A stretch of 64,000 nt of DNA from Leifsonia sp. 1010 (GCF_031455295.1 NZ_JAVDSL010000001.1:1302001-1366000), one strand, 5' to 3'. Numbered from the stretch's first letter, positions 17,658 through 25,633 are shown. A program made the numbers and translations. The notes: a model not told the origin generated them from the letters alone.

Positions 17658-17664
17658 GCAGGTT

Positions 17665-17694
17665 AGTAAAACCGACGATGACTCGACGTGTCAA
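17665..17694 (-). promoter_or_regulatory. Sigma-70-type promoter for mini-ORF and winged-helix gene
   Basis: On the minus strand a perfect -35 TTGACA (17689-17694) is followed after 18 bp by TTTACT (17665-17670, 4 of 6 consensus). Transcription would start near 17658, adjacent to the mini-ORF ATG. This is among the best housekeeping-type promoters visible in the window. Confidence 0.6.
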
Positions 17695-17719
17695 ATCATT
17701 ACGCAATGTTTCGTGCTGG

Positions 17720-18352
17720 CTAGACCGTGCCGTAGAGGCGGTCTCCGGCGTCTCCGAGGCCCGGGACGATGTAGCCGTTCTCGTTCAGCCGCTCGTCGAG
17801 CGCGCCCAGGACGATGGTCACATTGCGGCCCTCTGTCGCCTTCTCGAGCGCCTCCAGGCCCTCCGGGGCGGCGAGCAGGCAGATGGCCGTCACGTCGACG
17901 GCATTGCGCGCGAAGAGGAACTCGATCGCTGCGCCGAGCGACCCGCCCGTCGCGAGCATCGGGTCCAGCACGAAGCACTGCCGGTCGGACAGGTCCATCG
18001 GCAGGCGCTCCGCATACGTGGTGGGCTCGAGCGTCTCCTCGTTGCGGACCATGCCGAGGAAGCCGACCTCGGCGGTCGGCATGAGCCGCACCATCCCCTC
18101 GAGCATCCCGAGGCCCGCACGCAGGATCGGGACGACGAGCGGGCGCGGCTCGCTCAGGGCGACGCCGGTCGTGGTGGTGACCGGGGTCTGGATCTCGACG
18201 GGCTGCACACGGACACCGCGCGTCGCCTCGTACGCGAGCAGCGTCACGAGCTCCTCGGTGAGCTGGCGGAACACCGGCGACGGCGTCCGCTTGTCACGGA
18301 GCACCGTCAGCTTGTGGGTGATGAGTGGGTGGTCCGCAACGTGCACTCGCAT
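17720..18352 (-). CDS. upp: Uracil phosphoribosyltransferase
   Basis: Salvages uracil with PRPP to UMP in the cytoplasm; 210 residues, the normal length. Diagnostic segments are [38 protein letters not shown], the PRPP-binding loop [16 protein letters not shown] and the C-terminal uracil-binding [20 protein letters not shown] at 18352. The gene is divergent from tadA across 58 bp; both serve nucleobase or nucleic-acid metabolism but need not be co-regulated. Confidence 0.96.
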   Translation of the reverse strand: MRVHVADHPLITHKLTVLRDKRTPSPVFRQLTEELVTLLAYEATRGVRVQPVEIQTPVTTTTGVALSEPRPLVVPILRAGLGMLEGMVRLMPTAEVGFLGMVRNEETLEPTTYAERLPMDLSDRQCFVLDPMLATGGSLGAAIEFLFARNAVDVTAICLLAAPEGLEALEKATEGRNVTIVLGALDERLNENGYIVPGLGDAGDRLYGTV

Positions 18353-18410
18353 AGGCTCAAGGCTAGCCGAACCCCGAACAGCCGAACCCCCGAACGCCGA
18401 GAGGACCGCC

Positions 18411-18878
18411 GTGAGCCTGCCCGTGCCCAGCGACTACGAGCAGTGGATGCGGCGCGCGCTCGACGACGCCCGGCTCGCCTTCGACACGGGCGACGTACCG
18501 GTGGCCGCCCTCGTGCTCGATGAGCGCGGCGAGGTCATCGGACGGGGCCGCAACGAACGCGAGCTCCGGCACGACCCGACGGCGCACGCCGAGGTGCTGG
18601 CCCTGCGGGAGGCTGCGGCGACCCGCGACGACTGGCACCTCGAGGGATGCACGCTCGTGGTCACGCTGGAGCCGTGCGTGATGTGCGCGGGCGCCGTGCT
18701 GGCGGCACGCGTGCCCACCGTCGTGTTCGGGGCGTGGGACGAGAAGGCGGGCGCCGCGGGATCGGTGTACGACGTCCTGCGCGATCGCCGCCTCAATCAT
18801 CGCGTCGAGGTGTTCGCGGGCGTGCTCGCGGAGGACTGCGGCGAGGTGCTGCTCGACTTCTTCCGCGCAAAGCGCTGA
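18411..18878 (+). CDS. tadA: tRNA(adenine34) deaminase
   Basis: Converts wobble adenosine-34 of tRNA-Arg(ACG) to inosine. The 155-residue protein has the zinc deaminase motifs HAE in [15 protein letters not shown] (catalytic Glu) and [10 protein letters not shown] (two zinc cysteines), plus [12 protein letters not shown], characteristic of TadA. I chose GTG 18411, with AGAGGA about 6 nt upstream; a second GTG at 18423 would remove four residues. It is divergent from upp and convergent with the amidotransferase gene. Confidence 0.92.
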   Translation: MSLPVPSDYEQWMRRALDDARLAFDTGDVPVAALVLDERGEVIGRGRNERELRHDPTAHAEVLALREAAATRDDWHLEGCTLVVTLEPCVMCAGAVLAARVPTVVFGAWDEKAGAAGSVYDVLRDRRLNHRVEVFAGVLAEDCGEVLLDFFRAKR

Positions 18879-18918
18879 ACGCTCGGCGCTGAACGCTGGG
18901 TGCTGACGGCACGACCCG

Positions 18919-19620
18919 TCAGGCGGGAAGGCGCTCCAGCCACTCGGAGAACGCCGCGCGCGACGCCTCCTGCATCCGCGCCGAGTACGCCTCGCGGTCG
19001 CGCCGCAGGGCGTCCGGGTCGATGGCCAGCTCATCCAGCTCGTTGTATCCGTCCGCGACCCACGCCTCGTGCATCTCGTCCGTGACCTCGGGATGGAACT
19101 GCACGGCGAGCGTGAAGTCGCCGATCGCGAACGCCTCGTTGGAGTAGTCGCTGGAGGAGGCCAGCAGCGTCGCCTGCTCGGGCAGCTCGAATGTGTCGCC
19201 GTGCCACTCGACGACGGGAACACCGTCGAAGTGGCGGATCGGCGAGTCCGCGCCGGCCTCCGTCGGCTCGACCCGGCGGTAACCGATCTGGGTGGTGTCA
19301 CCCTTGTAGACCCGCTCGCCGAGCGCACCGGCGATCAGCTGAGCGCCCAGGCACACGCCGAGCACGGGCCGCTCCGCGCTGATGCGCTCGCGCAGCAGCT
19401 CCTTCTCCTGCTCGAGGAACGGGAACCGGTCGGTCTGGTAGGCGCCCATCTCTCCCCCGAGGACGACGACGAGGTCGGCCTCCGCCGGGTCGATCGCCGA
19501 TACGTCCTCGGTGGTCACATCCACGATCCGCAGGTCGTAGCCGTGCTCGGTGAGCACAGGGCCGATGTTGCCGAGGTGGATGCTGGGGTCGTGCTGCAGG
19601 ATGACGGCGGTGCGGGTCAC
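18919..19620 (-). CDS. Class I glutamine amidotransferase domain protein
   Basis: A 233-residue GATase1 protein resembling stand-alone GMP-synthase-like amidotransferases. The nucleophile elbow GVCLGAQLIAGALG carries the catalytic Cys and the C-terminal VQFHPEVTDEMHE gives the His-Glu pair; VVVLGGEMGAYQTDRFPFL forms the oxyanion strand. It starts with GTG at 19620, overlapping the CDF transporter stop by GTGA, so the two are translationally coupled. No synthetase domain is attached or adjacent, so the amination target, if any, is unknown. Confidence 0.88.
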   Translation of the reverse strand: MTRTAVILQHDPSIHLGNIGPVLTEHGYDLRIVDVTTEDVSAIDPAEADLVVVLGGEMGAYQTDRFPFLEQEKELLRERISAERPVLGVCLGAQLIAGALGERVYKGDTTQIGYRRVEPTEAGADSPIRHFDGVPVVEWHGDTFELPEQATLLASSSDYSNEAFAIGDFTLAVQFHPEVTDEMHEAWVADGYNELDELAIDPDALRRDREAYSARMQEASRAAFSEWLERLPA

Positions 19621-20579
19621 TCGAGTCCTTTGATCACGATGGTGTCGGTGGCGGGAGCGGCGTCGTTGGGGTCGACCCAGACATCCGGCTCGATGTAGAT
19701 GACGCGCGCGGCGGGCACGGCCTCCCGAATGCGGCGTTCGACGACGTCGATCGCGGCGGCGACATCCGCCAGGCGATGCTCGCCCGAGAACGCCAGCTTC
19801 GCGGCGACCATCAGCTCGTCCGGGCCGAGGTACAGGGTCTTCATGTGGATGATGCGCTCGACCTCGGGGCCGGCGGTCACCGCGCCCTCGATCGCGGCGA
19901 GATCGGCGTCCGACGCACCCTCGCCGACGAGCAGGCTCTTCGTCTCGATGCCCAGCACGACGGCTACCGCGACCAGCAGTGCGCCGATGAAGAGGGTGCC
20001 GATGCCGTCCCAGACGCTGTTGCCCGTGATGATCGTCAGTCCGACGCCGATGAGGGCGAAGACGAGGCCGGTGAGTGCCGCAACATCCTCCAGCAGGACG
20101 ACGGGGAGTTCGGGAGCCTTGGCGCGGCGGACGAACTGCGGCCACGACATCCCCTTTTTGTGCGGGCGGGACTCGTGGACCGCGGTGCGCAGCGAGAAGG
20201 ACTCCAGACCGATGGCGATGAGCAGCACCAGGATCGGTAGCCAGGCGTTCTCGAGCGGATGCGGGTGGGTGAGCTTCTCGATCCCCTCGTAGATCGAGAA
20301 CACGCCACCGACCGAGAACAGGATGATGGAGACGACGAAGGCGTAGACGTAGCGCTCGCGCCCGTAGCCGAACGGATGCTCGCGGTCGGCCTTGCGGCGC
20401 GACTGCCGCCCGCCGAGCAGCAGGAGCAGCTGGTTGCCCGAGTCGGCGACCGAGTGCACGCCCTCCGCGAGCATCGACGACGAGCCCGAGAACGCCCACG
20501 CGATGAACTTGGTCAGGGCGATCCCCAGGTTGGCCGCGAAAGCAGCGATGATCGCTCTGTTACCGCCGGATGCGCTCAT
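19617..20579 (-). CDS. Cation diffusion facilitator (CDF) metal transporter
   Basis: Membrane exporter (320 residues) predicted to extrude Zn2+, Mn2+ or a related divalent metal by proton antiport. Five or six hydrophobic segments are visible; the metal-site motif SSSMLAEGVHSVADSGNQ is in TM2 and LPVVLLEDVAALTGL in TM5, followed by a cytoplasmic domain (IIHMKTLYLGPDELMVAAKL). The HxxxD and ExxxD pattern differs from Zn-specific members, so the metal is uncertain. ATG 20579 has AGGA 8 nt upstream; ATG 20588 would add MKG. It is divergent from proC only 23 bp away. Confidence 0.88.
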   Translation of the reverse strand: MSASGGNRAIIAAFAANLGIALTKFIAWAFSGSSSMLAEGVHSVADSGNQLLLLLGGRQSRRKADREHPFGYGRERYVYAFVVSIILFSVGGVFSIYEGIEKLTHPHPLENAWLPILVLLIAIGLESFSLRTAVHESRPHKKGMSWPQFVRRAKAPELPVVLLEDVAALTGLVFALIGVGLTIITGNSVWDGIGTLFIGALLVAVAVVLGIETKSLLVGEGASDADLAAIEGAVTAGPEVERIIHMKTLYLGPDELMVAAKLAFSGEHRLADVAAAIDVVERRIREAVPAARVIYIEPDVWVDPNDAAPATDTIVIKGLE

Positions 20580-20602
20580 GCCCTTCATCCTAGGATGGCC
20601 GC

Positions 20603-21448
20603 ATGGACGACGCGCAGAACGTGACCCTTCCGACCATCGCGATGCTCGGCGCGGGCTCCATGGGCCGCGCGATCCTGAGCGGTCTGCTCGCGCCCGGCGT
20701 GCAGGTCGCCGGCATTCGGGTCACGAACCGGTCGGAGGCGCGGGCGGCAGAGCTCGCCGGGACGCCGGGCGTGACCGCCTACGCGACGGAGACGAAAGCG
20801 GACGCCAACCGGCTCGCCGTCGATGGAGCGCAGGTCGTGATCGTTGCGGTCAAGCCGGCGATGGTCCGGGAGCTGCTGGCGGAGATCACTGACTCGCTGG
20901 CACCGGGGACCGTCGTGGTCAGCGTGGCGGCCGGGGTCACCACCCAGACGATGGAGTCGCTCCTGCCGGACTCGGTTTCCGTCATCCGCTCGATGCCGAA
21001 CACCCCCGCCGTCGTCGGTAAGGCCGTGACCGGCATCAGCGCGGGTTCGCGCACCGACCCGGAGGATCTGCAGGTCGTGCGCGCCCTGTTCGAGACCGTC
21101 GGCGAGGTCGTCGAGGTCCCGGAGTCGCAGCTGGATGCGCTAAGCACGATCTCGGGATCCGGCCCCGCGTACGTGTTTCTCCTCATCGAGGCGCTGACCG
21201 AGGCGGCCGTGCAGAAGGGCTTCACGCCGGAGCAGGCGGCGACCCTGGTCAACGGGACGTTCCTCGGGGCGTCCGAGCTGCTCGTCTCCTCCGGAGAGGA
21301 CCCGGCGGAGCTGCGCCGCCGCGTCACCAGCCCGAACGGCACCACCGAGCGGGCGATCGCCGTGCTCTCCGAGGCTGACCTCCCGGCCCTCTTCGCCCGC
21401 GCGACCGACGCCGCCCTCGCCCGAGCCCGCGAACTAGCCGCCGGCTGA
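20603..21448 (+). CDS. proC: Pyrroline-5-carboxylate reductase
   Basis: Last step of proline synthesis: NAD(P)H reduction of 1-pyrroline-5-carboxylate. The 281-residue protein has the N-terminal Rossmann IAMLGAGSMGRAILSGLL, VIRSMPNTPAVVGKAVTGIS, and the substrate signature SGSGPAYVFLLIEALTEAAV with RRRVTSPNGTTERAIAVL in the dimerisation domain. Length is standard. Its stop lies 18 bp before palindromic repeat copy 2. No other proline gene is adjacent. Confidence 0.95.
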   Translation: MDDAQNVTLPTIAMLGAGSMGRAILSGLLAPGVQVAGIRVTNRSEARAAELAGTPGVTAYATETKADANRLAVDGAQVVIVAVKPAMVRELLAEITDSLAPGTVVVSVAAGVTTQTMESLLPDSVSVIRSMPNTPAVVGKAVTGISAGSRTDPEDLQVVRALFETVGEVVEVPESQLDALSTISGSGPAYVFLLIEALTEAAVQKGFTPEQAATLVNGTFLGASELLVSSGEDPAELRRRVTSPNGTTERAIAVLSEADLPALFARATDAALARARELAAG

Positions 21449-21466
21449 CCCCCGCCCCTCTCTCAA

Positions 21467-21533
21467 GCCAACAGCTCCTGAGTTTTTCGCGCGAAACGCC
21501 GCGGCCCGCGCGAAAAACTCAGGAGCTGTTGGC
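21467..21533. repeat. Palindromic repeat family A, copy 2
   Basis: The most perfect copy: a 27-bp arm GCCAACAGCTCCTGAG plus TTTTTCGCGCG pairs exactly with its reverse complement around a 13-nt centre. It separates the convergent proC and DUF559 genes, and the TGA stop of the DUF559 gene (21519-21521) and its last codons (ANSS) lie inside the right arm. It shares the inner sequence GCGCGAAACGC with copy 3. Confidence 0.97.
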
Positions 21534-22415
21534 GTGGGCGCGCGCGAGGGCTCGGCGGACAAGCATCACCGCTCGAGGGACGGGCTCGCGCACGTCGGCC
21601 GACGTGATGAAGACGGTGTCCCATCCCGCGCCGGTGAGCCGCTCGCGCCGGTTGATGTCTTCTTGGTAGGTCGCCTGATCGGTGCGGTGATGGTCACCTA
21701 AGTACTCGATCGCAATCCGTTCGATCGGATACGCAAGGTCGACCATGGCGACGCGACGTTCGCGATCGAAGACCCGGTAGTTCAGCTCCGGTTCGGGTAG
21801 CCCGGCATCCACGAGCATCAGCCGGAGCCGGGTCTCCTGCGGGGACAGCGCTCCGAACCGCACGAGCTCGATCGCCTGTCGGAGGCGTTGGACACCGGGC
21901 CGCCGACCATGATGGCGGAGTGCCCGCTCGAGGTCCTCTCTCGTTCCGTGGGCCGTGTCGCCTGAGTACGGCTCGTCGCCCGTGACGATGTAGTCGCCGA
22001 TCACGACGAGCTCGGCGACAGAGAGGGTCGATGACAGCTGCGCCCAGGCGTCCTCAGCCGAGAAACAGCGCAGCTCATCCACGCGCGTGATGCGGTGTCC
22101 TGCGGGACGGAGCTCGTGCGCGGCGACTCCCTTCATCTGCGGCGGCTTCGTGGGTGTGAACGTCGCGACATGCACGTCGTCGGGAACACGCGAGCGCGAT
22201 AGGGGGAGGCCGTGGATCAGTGCGGCGGAATGGTGGCTGAACAGGTGCGCGTCTCTCTCGAGCAGCGCGTAGGCACGGCACTTGGCGAGATGGTCCGTCA
22301 AAACGCCCGATCGCGCTCGCACTCCGCGGAACGGTCGTGTGGACGCATCCCGATACAGCCGCGTGCGCGACATGCCCGATTCCAGCGCCGCGCGAATGGT
22401 GAAGCTCTCCTGCAT
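21519..22415 (-). CDS. AbiEi-like / DUF559 (Vsr-type endonuclease-like) protein
   Basis: A 298-residue protein with an N-terminal AbiEi-like region (SHHSAALIHGLPLSRSRVPD and VHVATFTPTKPPQMKGV) and a C-terminal DUF559 domain of the very-short-patch-repair endonuclease superfamily (RRVAMVDLAYPIERIAIEYL then GDHHRTDQATYQEDINRRER), with conserved acidic residues and Arg. I start it at ATG 22415; a GTG at 22460 would add 15 residues and begin 6 bp from repeat copy 3. No toxin partner (AbiEii) is adjacent. The gene is bracketed by two large palindromes, which also supply its stop codon. Nuclease activity is inferred from fold similarity only. Confidence 0.8.
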   Translation of the reverse strand: MQESFTIRAALESGMSRTRLYRDASTRPFRGVRARSGVLTDHLAKCRAYALLERDAHLFSHHSAALIHGLPLSRSRVPDDVHVATFTPTKPPQMKGVAAHELRPAGHRITRVDELRCFSAEDAWAQLSSTLSVAELVVIGDYIVTGDEPYSGDTAHGTREDLERALRHHGRRPGVQRLRQAIELVRFGALSPQETRLRLMLVDAGLPEPELNYRVFDRERRVAMVDLAYPIERIAIEYLGDHHRTDQATYQEDINRRERLTGAGWDTVFITSADVREPVPRAVMLVRRALARAHANSS

Positions 22416-22465
22416 CCGGACATCATCGCCGCCCGCCGCCGGCCCGAAGCACTTATGCACACCCC

Positions 22466-22534
22466 AGCCAACAGCTCCTGAGTTTTTCGCTCGATTGGCG
22501 CGCGAAACGCAGAAAAACTCAGGAGCTGATGGCT
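22466..22534. repeat. Palindromic repeat family A, copy 3
   Basis: Left arm AGCCAACAGCTCCTGAG with TTTTTCGC; right arm GCAGAAAAA with CTCAGGAGCTGATGGCT, one mismatch and one insertion relative to perfect pairing. It lies 50 bp upstream of the DUF559 start and 18 bp beyond the end of the potassium-channel regulator gene. With copy 2 it flanks the DUF559 gene in a 1.07-kb interval. Confidence 0.95.
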
Positions 22535-22552
22535 TGTGTCTGGGGGGAGGGG

Positions 22553-23224
22553 TCAGGCGTCGAGGGCGGCGAAGCGCTCGATGTCGGCGGAGGCGCCCGA
22601 GACGATGACGAGGTCGTGGTCGGAAACGACCGTGTCCGGCGTCGCGTAGGTGAACGGCTTGCCGGGGCTCTTCACGCCGACGACCGTGATGTTGTACTTG
22701 GAGCGGACACCGGATGCGCCCAGGCGCAGGCCGCGGATCGGCTTCGGCGGGTACATCTTGACCAGCGCGAAGTCGTCGTCGAACTCGATGAAGTCGAGCA
22801 TGCGGCCGGACACCAGGTGCGCCGCCCGCTCGCCCGCCTCCGCCTCCGGGTAGATCACGTGGTTGGCGCCGATGCGCTCCAGGATCTTGCCGTGCGACTT
22901 CGAGATCGCCTTAGCCCAGATCTGCGGAACCTTCAGGTCGACCAGGTTGGCCGTGATCAGCACGCTCGCCTCGATCGACGACCCGACGGCGACGACCCCG
23001 ATGGAGAAGTCCTCCGCGCCGATCTGCCGCAGCGTCTCGATGGAGCGCGCGTCGGCCTGCACGGTGTGGGTGACGCGGTCGGCCCACTTCTGCACGAGGT
23101 TCGCATCCGTGTCGATCGCGAGCACCTCGCGGCCGAGGCGGTCGAGCTGTCCGGCGGTGGCGGCGCCGAACCGCCCGAGTCCGATGACGAGGACGGGCGC
23201 GTTGTGTCTGATCCGGTCAACCAA
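22553..23224 (-). CDS. ktrA: Potassium uptake regulatory subunit (KtrA/TrkA, RCK domains)
   Basis: Cytoplasmic gating subunit, 223 residues, with an RCK_N Rossmann domain (VLVIGLGRFGAATAGQLDRL, EVLAIDTDANLV, residues about 10-45) and a TrkA_C domain (GLRLGASGVRSKYNITVVGV, PDTVVSDHDLVIVSG). It binds nucleotide and ring-assembles on the KtrB channel. The start is TTG at 23224 with GAGGAGAGG just upstream, inside the 3' end of ktrB; the genes overlap by 8 bp, supporting coupled expression. Confidence 0.92.
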   Translation of the reverse strand: MVDRIRHNAPVLVIGLGRFGAATAGQLDRLGREVLAIDTDANLVQKWADRVTHTVQADARSIETLRQIGAEDFSIGVVAVGSSIEASVLITANLVDLKVPQIWAKAISKSHGKILERIGANHVIYPEAEAGERAAHLVSGRMLDFIEFDDDFALVKMYPPKPIRGLRLGASGVRSKYNITVVGVKSPGKPFTYATPDTVVSDHDLVIVSGASADIERFAALDA

Positions 23225-24656
23225 CGAGCGGCCTCTCCTCCGGGTTGTGGTACAGCTGGCGGCGTTGGCTCTGGGCCAGCGCCGCGGCGAGAGTCACTGT
23301 ACCAACGCGCCCGCAGAACATCGTCGCGGCCATGACGTACACCCCGGCGTCCGGAAGACGCTCGGTCAGACCGGTGGACAGACCGCAGGTGGCGAACGCC
23401 GAGATCACGTCGAACAGCACATGGTCGAGCGGCGCCTTGGTGATCTGCAGGATGAGGATGCTCGACACCGCCACGATCGTCGCGCCCCACAGCGCAACGG
23501 CGACCGACAGCCGCAGCACGTCGATGGGGATCCGGCGGCGGAACGCATCCATCGACTCCACCCCGCGCGCCTCGGCGAAGGCGGCCAGGAAGAGGACAGC
23601 CAGCGTCGTGACCTTGATGCCGCCGGCGGTGGATGCGGACCCGCCGCCGATGAACATGAGCATGTCGGTGACGAGCAGGCTCGACCCGTGCAGGTCGTCG
23701 ATGGGGATGGTCGAGAAGCCGCCCGATCGCGCCATGGTCGACAGGAAGAACGACTGGAACACCGTGTGCCCGGCATCCAGTCGGCCGAACGTCTTCGGGT
23801 TGTCGTATTCGAGCACGATGTAGAGCACGGCCCCGGCGACGAGCAGGATGACCGAGGTGAGCAGCGTCAGCTTCACGTGGATGGACCAGCGGCGACGCTT
23901 CTGACGCAGATTGGATGCGATGGCCAGGATGACCGGGAACCCGATCGCGCCGAGGAAGACGCCGATCATGAGCGCGCTCAGGAACCAGTAGTCCGTCGCG
24001 AACGCAGCGATGCCCTCCCGGTTGGGGGTGAAGCCGGTATTGGTGAACGCCATGGCCGAGTAGTAGAGCGACTCCCACGCGGCGGTGCCGACGTCGATGC
24101 CCGCGATGAGCATCCGCGGGAAGAGCAGCAGGGCGACGGCGCCCTCGATGACCACCATGCTGATCGCGACGGTGGTGAGCAGCTTGCCGACCTCGCCCAG
24201 CCGGACCGCCTGTCCTTCGGCGACCGGGCCGCCGTGCACGCGGAGCGGGTTGCTGTCGCTCGCCGCCATCAGCTTGGCGCGCAGCCCGAGCTTCCGCGAG
24301 ATGACCAGCCCGAGGATGGACGCCATGGTCAGCACCCCGACGGCGCCGACCTGAACGCCGATGTAGACGAGCAGGTGTCCGAACACCGACCAGTGAGTGG
24401 CCATGTCGACGGTCGCGAGCCCCGTGACGCAGATGACGGAGACCGCGGTGAACAGGGAGTCTGCCAGCGGCGTCCACCGCCCGTTCGACGACGAGATCGG
24501 CAGCGAGAACAGCAGCGTGAAGACCAGGATCAGGAGGGCGAACACGAGGATCGCAAACCGGGAGGGGCTGCGTGCCGCGAAGCCGTTGAGGGCGGCGCGG
24601 ATGCGCCCGACGGCCGACGCGGGCCGTCCGGGGACCGCCCGGGTGGTGGCGCTCAT
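23217..24656 (-). CDS. ktrB: Potassium uptake channel subunit (KtrB/TrkH)
   Basis: Integral membrane K+ transporter subunit of 479 residues. It shows the repeated M1-P-M2 layout with selectivity-filter segments such as SVICVTGLATVDMATHW, TNTGFTPN, STMARSGGFSTIPI and TCGLSTGLT. The N-terminus MSATTRAVPGRP at 24656 was chosen because the open frame upstream only overlaps the divergent ArsR gene. It is followed directly by the regulatory subunit. It should mediate sodium-dependent potassium uptake for osmotic balance. Confidence 0.93.
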   Translation of the reverse strand: MSATTRAVPGRPASAVGRIRAALNGFAARSPSRFAILVFALLILVFTLLFSLPISSSNGRWTPLADSLFTAVSVICVTGLATVDMATHWSVFGHLLVYIGVQVGAVGVLTMASILGLVISRKLGLRAKLMAASDSNPLRVHGGPVAEGQAVRLGEVGKLLTTVAISMVVIEGAVALLLFPRMLIAGIDVGTAAWESLYYSAMAFTNTGFTPNREGIAAFATDYWFLSALMIGVFLGAIGFPVILAIASNLRQKRRRWSIHVKLTLLTSVILLVAGAVLYIVLEYDNPKTFGRLDAGHTVFQSFFLSTMARSGGFSTIPIDDLHGSSLLVTDMLMFIGGGSASTAGGIKVTTLAVLFLAAFAEARGVESMDAFRRRIPIDVLRLSVAVALWGATIVAVSSILILQITKAPLDHVLFDVISAFATCGLSTGLTERLPDAGVYVMAATMFCGRVGTVTLAAALAQSQRRQLYHNPEERPLVG

Positions 24657-24734
24657 GTCTCGTCCTTCCCGTCTTCGGCTGTCGGGCGGGCTTCGGACAT
24701 GGTACTGCGTCGGGGGAATGGCTAGCCTGGGGAC

Positions 24735-25160
24735 ATGGCCGACATCTTCGACGTGATCGCCGATCCGACGCGGCGCGACATTCTGCGCGTGCTGCTCGAT
24801 CGCAATACGGACGCGGCGCATTCCGTGGGCGAGATATCCGTTTCCGAGATCGTCGCGACGCTCGAGCTGAGCCAGCCGACGGTGTCCAAGCACCTGAAAG
24901 TGCTGCGCGAGGCAGGCCTCGTGTCCGTGCGCGAGGAGGGTCAGCACCGCTATTACAGCCTGGACGCCCGCCCCCTGGTCGCGGTCGAGGACTGGATCAT
25001 TCCGTTCACGGCATCCGACGAGGACATGGAGTTGAGCGTCCGGCTGGCGGAGGAGACGCGCGAGTTCGCGAGCACGGTCGGAAAGGTGCTCGCCGACACG
25101 CGTCACCGGGTGTCGTCGGCGACCGAGCGCGTGACGCCGAAGAAGTGGCGCAAGGACTGA
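24735..25160 (+). CDS. ArsR family winged-helix regulator
   Basis: Repressor-type protein of 141 residues. The HTH covers residues 1-80: MADIFDVIADPTRRDILRVL, SEIVATLELSQPTVSKHLKV and LREAGLVSVREEGQHRYYSL. No metal-binding CxC or HxH pattern is visible, so it is likely not a classic metal sensor. A mixed-charge C-terminal tail ends in TPKKWRKD. It is divergent from ktrB by 78 bp and 41 bp ahead of the BldC-like gene; either could be a target. Confidence 0.88.
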   Translation: MADIFDVIADPTRRDILRVLLDRNTDAAHSVGEISVSEIVATLELSQPTVSKHLKVLREAGLVSVREEGQHRYYSLDARPLVAVEDWIIPFTASDEDMELSVRLAEETREFASTVGKVLADTRHRVSSATERVTPKKWRKD

Positions 25161-25201
25161 CCCTCCGCGAGTACGATGACCGGAAAGAGGAGGACGGACT
25201 C

Positions 25202-25414
25202 ATGGCACACGATCTGAGGGACGTGCGCTTCCTGACGGTCGCCGAGGTGGCCGACATGATGCGCGTCTCCCGTATGACCGTGTACCGGCTCGTCCATTCG
25301 GGCGAACTGCCCGCCATCCGGTTCGGCCGATCGTTCCGGGTTCCGGAGTCCGCGGTCGACCAGCTCCTGCAGGCCGCGACGTTCCGTGAGGGCGGCGTCG
25401 CGGACTCTGCGTGA
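25202..25414 (+). CDS. BldC-like small HTH (MerR/excisionase fold) protein
   Basis: A 70-residue DNA-binding protein consisting of one HTH_17 domain: FLTVAEVADMMRVSRMTVYR, LVHSGELPAIRFGRSFRVPE and SAVDQLLQAATF. Sequence and length fit the actinobacterial BldC-like family conserved next to the bS22 gene, as here. ATG 25202 has GAGGAGG 8 nt upstream; an upstream in-frame ATG at 25145 lies within the ArsR gene end. Such proteins bind DNA cooperatively on direct repeats. Targets are unknown. Confidence 0.85.
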   Translation: MAHDLRDVRFLTVAEVADMMRVSRMTVYRLVHSGELPAIRFGRSFRVPESAVDQLLQAATFREGGVADSA

Positions 25415-25484
25415 CGTCAGGTAGACTGGCTGCTCGTGTCGCCGCGCGCCCCGCGGCATGCCCCCGATTCTTTGTGAGGTCCAC

Positions 25485-25583
25485 GTGGGTTCCGTTATCA
25501 AGAAGCGTCGCAAGCGTATGGCGAAGAAGAAGCACCGCAAGCTTCTTCGCAAGACGCGCCACCAGCGTCGCAACAAGAAGTAG
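25485..25583 (+). CDS. Ribosomal protein bS22 (AURKAIP1/COX24-domain mini protein)
   Basis: A 32-residue, extremely basic protein: MGSVIKKRRKRMAKKKHRK followed by LLRKTRHQRRNKK. It matches the actinobacterial bS22 subunit found on the mycobacterial 30S ribosome near the decoding region, which begins MGSVIKKRRKRM. The GTG start at 25485 has GAGG 6 nt upstream; a TAGACT -10-like element lies at about 25423. An intrinsic terminator follows 20 bp after the stop, so it is probably a single-gene transcript. Confidence 0.92.
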   Translation: MGSVIKKRRKRMAKKKHRKLLRKTRHQRRNKK

Positions 25584-25603
25584 ACCTCGAGTCTGCGGCT
25601 CCA

Positions 25604-25633
25604 AGCGTCGGTCCATCCGGTCCGGCGCTTTTT
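25604..25633 (+). terminator. Intrinsic terminator after bS22
   Basis: AGCGTCGG pairs with CCGGCGCT (one T-G pair) around a 10-nt loop and is followed by TTTTTG. It closes the bS22 transcript before the glutaredoxin-like gene. Confidence 0.75.
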
